From Amaranthus tricolor (taxonomy: Eukaryota; Streptophyta; Magnoliopsida; Caryophyllales; Amaranthaceae): DNA of 64,000 nt. The stretch is from positions 955,001 through 1,019,000 of the forward strand of contig NC_080051.1 of the NCBI RefSeq assembly GCF_026212465.1, in the 5' to 3' direction. Position numbers and translations under genes: made by a program. Of this stretch, positions 58,005-64,000 are shown in pieces. Numbering within the stretch: the first letter of the stretch is position 1; every line of letters begins with the position of its first letter. A model generated the notes under the pieces. It worked only from the letters and a program-made list of their open reading frames with translations. It searched no databases and was not told the origin of the DNA.

Positions 58005-58949
58005 TCAATGATCAATGAAGAATGAACAAGGATCAATGGTCAATGACGAATGAACGATGAAGAATGAACAAGGATTAATGGTCAATGACGAATGAACGAT
58101 GAAGAATGAACAAGGATCAATGATCAATGACGAATGAACGATGAAGAATGAACAAGGATCAATGATCAATGATCAATGACGAATGAACGATGAAGAATGA
58201 ACAAGGATCAATGATCAGTGACGAATGAACGATGAAGAATGAACAAGGATCAATGATCAATGAAGAATGAACGATGAAGAATGAACAAGGATCAATGATC
58301 AATTTAGAATGAACGATGAAGAATGAACAAGGATCAATTCTCAATGAAGAATGAACGATGAAGAATGAACAAGGATCAATTCTCAATGAAGAATGAACGA
58401 TGAACAATGAACAAGGAACAATGATCAATGAAGAATGAACGATGAAGAATGAACAAGGATTAATGGTCAATGACGAATGAACGATGAAGAATGAACAAGG
58501 ATCAATGATCAATGAAGAATGAACGATGAAGAATGAACAAGGATCAATGATCAATGAAGAATGAACGACGAAGAATGAACAAGGATTAATGGTCAATGAC
58601 GAATGAACGATGAAGAATGAACAAGGATCAATGATCAATGAAGAATGAACGATGAAGAATGAACAAGGAGTAATGGTCAATGACGAATGAACGATGAAGA
58701 ATGAACAAGGATCAATGATCAATGACTAATGAACGATGAAGAATGAACAAGGATCATTGATTAATGAAGAATGAACAAGGATCAATGATCAAAGAAGAAT
58801 GAACGATGAAGAATGAACAAGGATCAATGATCAATGAAGAATGAACGATGAAGAATGAACAAGGAATAATGGTCAATGACGAATGAACGATGAAGAATGA
58901 ACAAGGATCAATGATCAATGACGAATGAACGATGAAGAATGAACAAGGA
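58005..58949 (+). repeat. Satellite segment with TTAGAAT and triple-heptamer monomers
   Basis: Carries a 49-bp monomer at 58,157-58,177 and the fifth TTAGAAT at 58,304-58,310, in an order similar to 47,700-48,620 but shortened. No unique sequence. Confidence 0.75.
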
Positions 58950-61600
58950 TCAATGATCAATGAAGAATGAACAAGGATCAATGATCAAAGAAGAATGAAC
59001 GATGAAGAATGAACAAGGATCAATGATCAATGAAGAATGAACGATGAAGAATGAACAAGGATTAATGGTCAATGACGAATGAACGATGAAGAATGAACAA
59101 GGATCAATGATCAATGAAGAATGAACGATAAAGAATGAACAAGGATTAATGGTCAATGACGAATGAATGATGAAGAATGAACGAGGATCAATGATCAATG
59201 ACGAATGAACGATGAAGAATGAACAAGGATCAATGATCAATGACGAATGAACGATGAAGAATGAACAAGGATCAATGATCAATGAAGAATGAACGATGAA
59301 GAATGAACAAGGAGTAATGGTCAATGACGAATGAACGATGAAGAATGAACAAGGATCAATGATCAATGACGAATGAACGATGAAGAATGAACAAGGATCA
59401 ATGATCAATGAAGAATGAAAAAGGATCAATGGTCAATGACGAATGAACGATGAAGAATGAACAAGGATTAATGGTCAATGACGAATGAAAGATGAAGAAT
59501 GAACAAGGATCAATGATCAATGACGAATGAACGATGAAGAATGAACAAGGATCAATGATGAATAAAGAATGAACGATGAAGAATGAACAAGGAACAATGA
59601 TCAATGAAGAATGATCGATGAAGAATGAGCAAGGATTAATGGTCAATGACGAATGAACGATGAAGAATGAACAAGGATCAATTCTCAATGAAGAATGAAC
59701 GATGAAGAATGAACAAGGATCAATTCTCAATGAAGAATGAACGATGAAGAATGAACAAGGAACAATGATCAATGAAGAATGAACGATGAAGAATGAACAA
59801 GGATTAATGGTCAATGACGAATGAACGATGAAGAATGAACAAGGATCAATGATCAATGAAGAATGAACGATGAAGAATGAACAAGGATCAATGATCAATG
59901 AAGAATGAACGACGAAGAATGAACAAGGATTAATGGTCAATGACGAATGAACGATGAAGAATGAACAAGGATCAATGATCAATGACGAATAAACGATGAA
60001 GAATGAACAAGGATCAATGATCAATGAAGAATGAACGATGAAGAATGAACAAGGAGTAATGGTCAATGACGAATGAACGATGAAGAATGAACAAGGATCA
60101 ATGATCAATGACTAATGAACGATGAAGAATGAACAAGGATCATTGATTAATGAAGAATGAACAAGGATCAATGATCAAAGAAGAATGAACGATGAAGAAT
60201 GAACAAGGATCAATGATCAATGAAGAATGAAAGATGAAGAATGAACAAGGAATAATGGTCAATGACGAATGAACGATGAAGAATGAACAAGGATCAATGA
60301 TCAATGACGAATGAACGATGAAGAATGAACAAGGATCAATGATCAATGAAGAATGAACGATGAAGAACGAACAAGGAGTAATGGTCAATGACGAATGAAC
60401 GATGAAGAATGAACAAGGATCAATGATCAATGACGAATGAACGATGAAGAATGAACAAGGATCAATGATCAATGAAGAATGAACGATAAAGAATGAACAA
60501 GGATTAATGGTCAATGACGAATGAATGATGAAGAATGAACGAGGATCAATGATCAATGACGAATGAACGATGAAGAATGAACAAGGATCAATGATCAATG
60601 ACGAATGAACAATGAAGAATGAACAAGGATCAATGATCAATGAAGAATGAACGATGAAGAATGAACAAGGAGTAATGGTCAATGACGAATGAACGATGAA
60701 GAATGAACAAGGATCAATGATCAATGACGAATGAACGATGAAGAATGAACAAGGATCAATGATCAATGAAGAATGAACAAGGATCAATGGTCAATGACGA
60801 ATGAACGATGAAGAATGAACAAGGATTAATGGTCAATGACGAATGAACGATGAAGAATGAACAAGGATCAATGATCAATGACGAATGAACGATGAAGAAT
60901 GAACAAGGATCAATGATCAATGAAGAATGAACGATGAAGAATGAACAAGGAACAATGATCAATGAAGAATGATCGATGAAGAATGAGCAAGGATTAATGG
61001 TCAATGACGAATGAACGATGAAGAATGAACAAGGATCAATTCTCAATGAAGAATGAACGATGAAGAATGAACAAGGATCAATTCTCAATGAAGAATGAAC
61101 GATGAAGAATGAACAAGGAACAATGATCAATGAAGAATGAACGATGAAGAATGAACAAGGATTAATGGTCAATGACGAATGAACGATGAAGAATGAACAA
61201 GGATCAATGATCAATGAAGAATGAACGATGAAGAATGAACAAGGATCAATGATCAATGAAGAATGAACGACGAAGAATGAACAAGGATTAATGGTCAATG
61301 ACGAATGAACGATGAAGAATGAACAAGGATCAATGATCAATGACGAATGAACGATGAAGAATGAACAAGGATCAATGATCAATGAAGAATGAACGATGAA
61401 GAATGAACAAGGAGTAATGGTCAATGACGAATGAACGATGAAGAATGAACAAGGATCAATGATCAATGACTAATGAACGATGAAGAATGAACAAGGATCA
61501 TTGATTAATGAAGAATGAACAAGGATCAATGATCAAAGAAGAATGAACGATGAAGAATGAACAAGGATCAATGATCAATGAAGAATGAACGATGAAGAAT
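58950..61600 (+). repeat. 4,109-bp-offset copy of about 54,841-57,490
   Basis: The order and most bases of 54,841 to about 57,490 recur here, 4,109 bp (587 x 7) downstream, so the 1,358-bp duplication has itself been duplicated. Scattered private changes are GAAAGATG near 59,488, GATGAATAAAG near 59,558 and GAATAAACG near 59,988. Confidence 0.85.
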
Positions 61601-61969
61601 GAACAAGGAATAATGGTCAATGACGAATGAACGATGAAGAATGAACAAGGATCAATGATCAATGACGAATGAACGATGAATAATGAACAAGGATCAATGA
61701 TCAATGAAGAATGAACGATGAAGAACGAACAAGGAGTAATGGTCAATGACGAATGAACGATGAAGAATGAACAAGGATCAATGATCAATGACGAATGAAC
61801 GATGAAGAATGAACAAGGATCAATGATCAATGAAGAATGAACGATGAAGAATGAACAAGGATCAATGATCAATGAAGAATGAACGATGAAGAATGAACAA
61901 GGATCAATTCTCAATGAAGAATGAACGATGAAGAATGAACAAGGAACAATGATCAATGAAGAATGAACG
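61601..61969 (+). repeat. Transition segment back to the 20-30 kb repeat family
   Basis: Satellite monomers linking the 4,109-bp-offset repeat to the recurrent block that follows. From about 61,720, with the GAAGAACGAAC variant, the order matches 28,700-28,960. No unique sequence. Confidence 0.7.
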
Positions 61970-63520
61970 ATGAACAATGAACAAGGATTAATGGTCAATG
62001 ACGAATGGATCAATGATCAATGAAGAATGAGCGATGAAGAATGAACAAGGAGTAATGGTCAATGACGAATGAACGATGAAGAATGAACAAGGATCAATGA
62101 TCAATGACGAATGAACGATGAAGAATGAACAAGGATCAATGATCAATGACGAATGAACGATGAAGAATGAACAAGGATCAATGATCAATGAAGAATGAAC
62201 AAGGATCAATGATCAAAGAAGAATGAACGATGAAGAATGAACAAGGAACAATGATCAACGAAGAATGAACGATGAAGAATGAACAAGGATTAATGGTCAA
62301 TGACGAATGAACGATGAAGAATGAACAAGGATCAATGATCAATGAAGAATGAACGATGAAGAATGAACAAGGATCAATGATCAATGAAGAATGAACGATG
62401 AAGAATGAACAAGGATCAATTCTCAATGAAGAATGAACGATGAAGAATGAACAAGGAACAATGATCAATGAAGAATGAACGATGAAGAATGAACAAGGAT
62501 CATCAATGAAGAATGAACGATGAAGAATGAACAAGGAACAATGATCAATGAAGAATGATCGATGAAGAATGAGCAAGGATTAATGGTCAATGAAGAATGA
62601 ACGATGAAGAATGAACAAGGATCAATGCTCAATGAAGAATGAACGATGAAGAATGAACAAGGATCAATGATCAATGAAGAATGAACGATGAAGAATGAAC
62701 AAGGACTAATGGTCAATGACAAATGAACGATGAAGAATGAACGAGGATCAATGATCAATGAAGAATGAACGATGAAGAATGAACAAGGATTAATGGTCAA
62801 TGACGAATGAACGATGAAGAATAAACAAGGATCAATGATCAATGACGAATGAACGATGAAGAATGAACAAGGATCAATGATCAATGACGAATGAACGATG
62901 AAGAATGAACAAGGATCAATGATCAATGAAGAATGAACAAGGATCAATGATCAAAGAAGAATGAACGATGAAGAATGAACAAGGATCAATGATCAATGAA
63001 GAATGAACGAAGAAGAATGAACAAGGAGTAATAGTCAATGACGAATGAACGATGAAGAATGAACAAGGATCAATGATCAATGACGAATGAACGATGAAGA
63101 ATGAACAAGGATCAATCATCAATGAAGAATGAACGATGAAGAATGAACAAGGATCAATTCTCAATGAAGAATGAACGATGAAGAATGAACAAGGATCAAT
63201 TCTCAATGAAGAATGAACGATGAAGAATGAACAAGGAACAATGATCAATGAAGAATGAACGATGAAGAATGAACAAGGATTAATGGTCAATGACGAATGA
63301 ACGATGAAGAATGAACAAGGATCAATGATCAATGATCAATGAAGAATGAACGATGAAGAATGAACAAGGATCAATGATCAATGAAGAATGAACGACGAAG
63401 AATGAACAAGGATTAATGGTCAATGACGAATGAACGATGAAGAATGAACAAGGATCAATGATCAATGACGAATGAACGATGAAGAATGAACAAGGATCAA
63501 TGATCAATGACTAATGAACG
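61970..63520 (+). repeat. Distant recurrence of the 28,960-30,740 block
   Basis: Carries the full marker set of the 18-33 kb region: off-phase junction near 62,001-62,016, 4-bp deletion near 62,497-62,508, and triple GATCAAT at 63,320-63,340. The offset to the nearest relatives is 33,010 bp on the left and 32,772 bp on the right, a net internal loss of 238 bp (34 x 7). It differs in places, for example GACTAATGG for GATTAATGG near 62,705. Confidence 0.85.
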
Positions 63521-64000
63521 ATGAAGAATGAACAAGGATCAATGATTAATGAAGAATGAACGATGAAGAATGAACAAGGATCAATTCTCAATGAAGAATG
63601 AACGATGAAGAATGAACAAGGATCAATTCTCAATGAAGAATGAACGATGAAGAATGAACAAGGAACAATGATCAATGAAGAATGAACGATGAAGAATGAA
63701 CAAGGATTAATGGTCAATGACGAATGAACGATGAAGAATGAACAAGGATCAATGATCAATGAAGAATGAACGATGAAGAATGAAAAAGGAGTAATGGTCA
63801 ATGACGAATGAACGATGAAGAATGAACAAGGATCAATGATCAATGACGAATGAACGATGAAGAATGAACAAGGATCAATGATCAATGAAGAATGAACGAT
63901 GAAGAATGAACAAGGAGTAATGGTCAATGACGAATGAACGATGAAGAATGAACAAGGATCAATGATCAATGAGTAATGAACGATGAAGAATGAACAAGGA
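63521..64000 (+). repeat. Satellite array continuing past the window end
   Basis: Ordinary 42-bp monomers, including the class run GATCAATTCTCAAT twice, AACAATGATCAAT, GATTAATGGTCAAT. The array is cut by the end of the window with no sign of an edge. The order resembles 25,480-26,060. Confidence 0.85.

Larger units (their letters stand above)
1..64000 (+). repeat. Satellite array of a 42-bp monomer, nested 7/14/42-bp periodicity
   Basis: Every part of the window reads as the same unit. The + strand monomer is six heptamers: GAACGAT, GAAGAAT, GAACAAG, GATCAAT, GATCAAT, GAAGAAT or GACGAAT. Paired, they form three related 14-mers, so the 42-bp unit looks like a fixed trimer of an older 14-bp repeat that itself came from a heptamer of the form GANNAAT. 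The main monomer classes differ in h4-h6: GATCAAT GATCAAT, GATTAAT GGTCAAT GACGAAT, GATCAAT TCTCAAT, AACAATGATCAAT and AGTAATGGTCAAT. All copies are in direct orientation and no unique sequence interrupts them. Both array edges lie outside the window. No function is known to me; satellite DNA of this kind is usually non-coding, and structural roles are only an inference here. Confidence 0.98.

Noticed and set aside
32..63969. More than a hundred minus-strand open reading frames of 61-355 codons with the repeat FFIVHSSLIIDPCS
   Set aside because: They follow from a 42-bp unit whose length is divisible by 3 and which lacks a stop in one minus-strand frame. Many overlap each other, they begin at chance ATGs formed by short monomers, and they end wherever unit length shifts the frame. 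There is no ribosome site, promoter, splice pattern or recognisable domain. I do not annotate them as genes.
1..64000. CRISPR array
   Set aside because: Repeats are directly adjacent with no unique spacers, and no cas genes are present. The variable part of each monomer is just a few recurring variants.
1..64000. Telomeric repeat or interstitial telomere
   Set aside because: The heptamer GANNAAT lacks the G-runs of telomeric units such as TTAGGG or TTTAGGG, and the array has a fixed 42-bp higher unit with HORs.
1..64000. Human-type satellite II/III (GGAAT) or an HSF1 target array
   Set aside because: The period is 7, not 5, and heat-shock elements need alternating GAA and TTC blocks. Here GAA occurs on one strand only, and TTC is limited to the TTCTCAAT class.
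1..64000. Centromere with CENP-B boxes
   Set aside because: I saw no sequence with the TTCG...CGGG core of a CENP-B box. A centromeric role cannot be inferred from the HOR structure alone.
1..64000. Transposable elements, tRNA or rRNA genes, or unique islands inside the array
   Set aside because: On reading through, every stretch resolved into the same heptamers. No long terminal repeats, inverted repeats, poly-A tails or non-satellite sequence were seen.
1..64000. The window being an assembly artefact from over-extended repeats
   Set aside because: Copies carry distinct private variants and indels in an ordered, nested pattern, which argues against simple artificial repetition. I cannot exclude local misjoins or wrong copy number without read data.
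1..64000. Replication origin with DnaA-box or iteron arrays (plasmid-like)
   Set aside because: Iteron arrays are short and sit next to a rep gene. Here there are about 1,500 units with no gene, and I saw no DnaA-box consensus (TTATCCACA).

Overview
The whole 64,000-base window is one uninterrupted tandem-repeat (satellite) array. I found no protein-coding gene, RNA gene, transposable element, CRISPR array or unique sequence on either strand. The array runs off both ends, so its full size and its flanks are unknown.

The basic monomer is 42 bp, about 1,500 copies, all in one orientation. It is made of six related heptamers, read on the + strand as h1 GAACGAT, h2 GAAGAAT, h3 GAACAAG, h4 GATCAAT, h5 GATCAAT, h6 GAAGAAT (h6 is often GACGAAT). 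The heptamers pair into three similar 14-mers, so the periodicity is nested: 7, 14, 42 bp, and then higher-order repeats (HORs) of roughly 0.6 to 5.5 kb. Monomers of 28, 35 and 49 bp also occur, always differing by whole heptamers. The consensus is about 50% A, 24% G, 17% T and 10% C (33% G+C, 74% purine on the + strand).

Layout: 1-2,733 is a mosaic that includes one copy of a landmark block. 2,734-6,560 holds a 1.51-kb HOR in two and a half copies. 6,560-11,825 holds a 2.29-kb HOR and its 588-bp subunit, marked by the private heptamer GATGCAG. 11,826-13,327 is a displaced copy of 1,068-2,527. 13,328-18,199 is a mosaic. 18,200-25,137 is a clean 3,469-bp head-to-tail duplication, overlapped by a 5.5-kb duplication covering about 22,360-33,150. 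34,390-40,434 is a nearly perfect 3,024-bp duplication. Beyond that come duplications with offsets of 4,228, 2,485, 1,358 and 4,109 bp, up to about 61,500. From about 61,970 to 63,520 a block typical of 20-30 kb reappears about 33 kb from its nearest relative.

Organism: nothing here identifies a species, because there are no genes. A satellite array of more than 64 kb with layered HORs is most typical of eukaryotic heterochromatin (centromeric, pericentromeric or subtelomeric). Variants that look like CpG decay would fit a genome with CpG methylation. This is inference; a giant intergenic array in a bacterium, or a partly mis-assembled array, cannot be excluded.

The minus strand is open for long stretches and would translate as a 14-residue repeat (FFIVHSSLIIDPCS). 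That is a by-product of a 42-bp unit with no stop in one frame, and I do not consider it a gene. The window's interest lies in how the array evolved: heptamer-step length changes, shared off-phase indels that act as lineage tags, and two sequence domains that appear to be homogenised separately.
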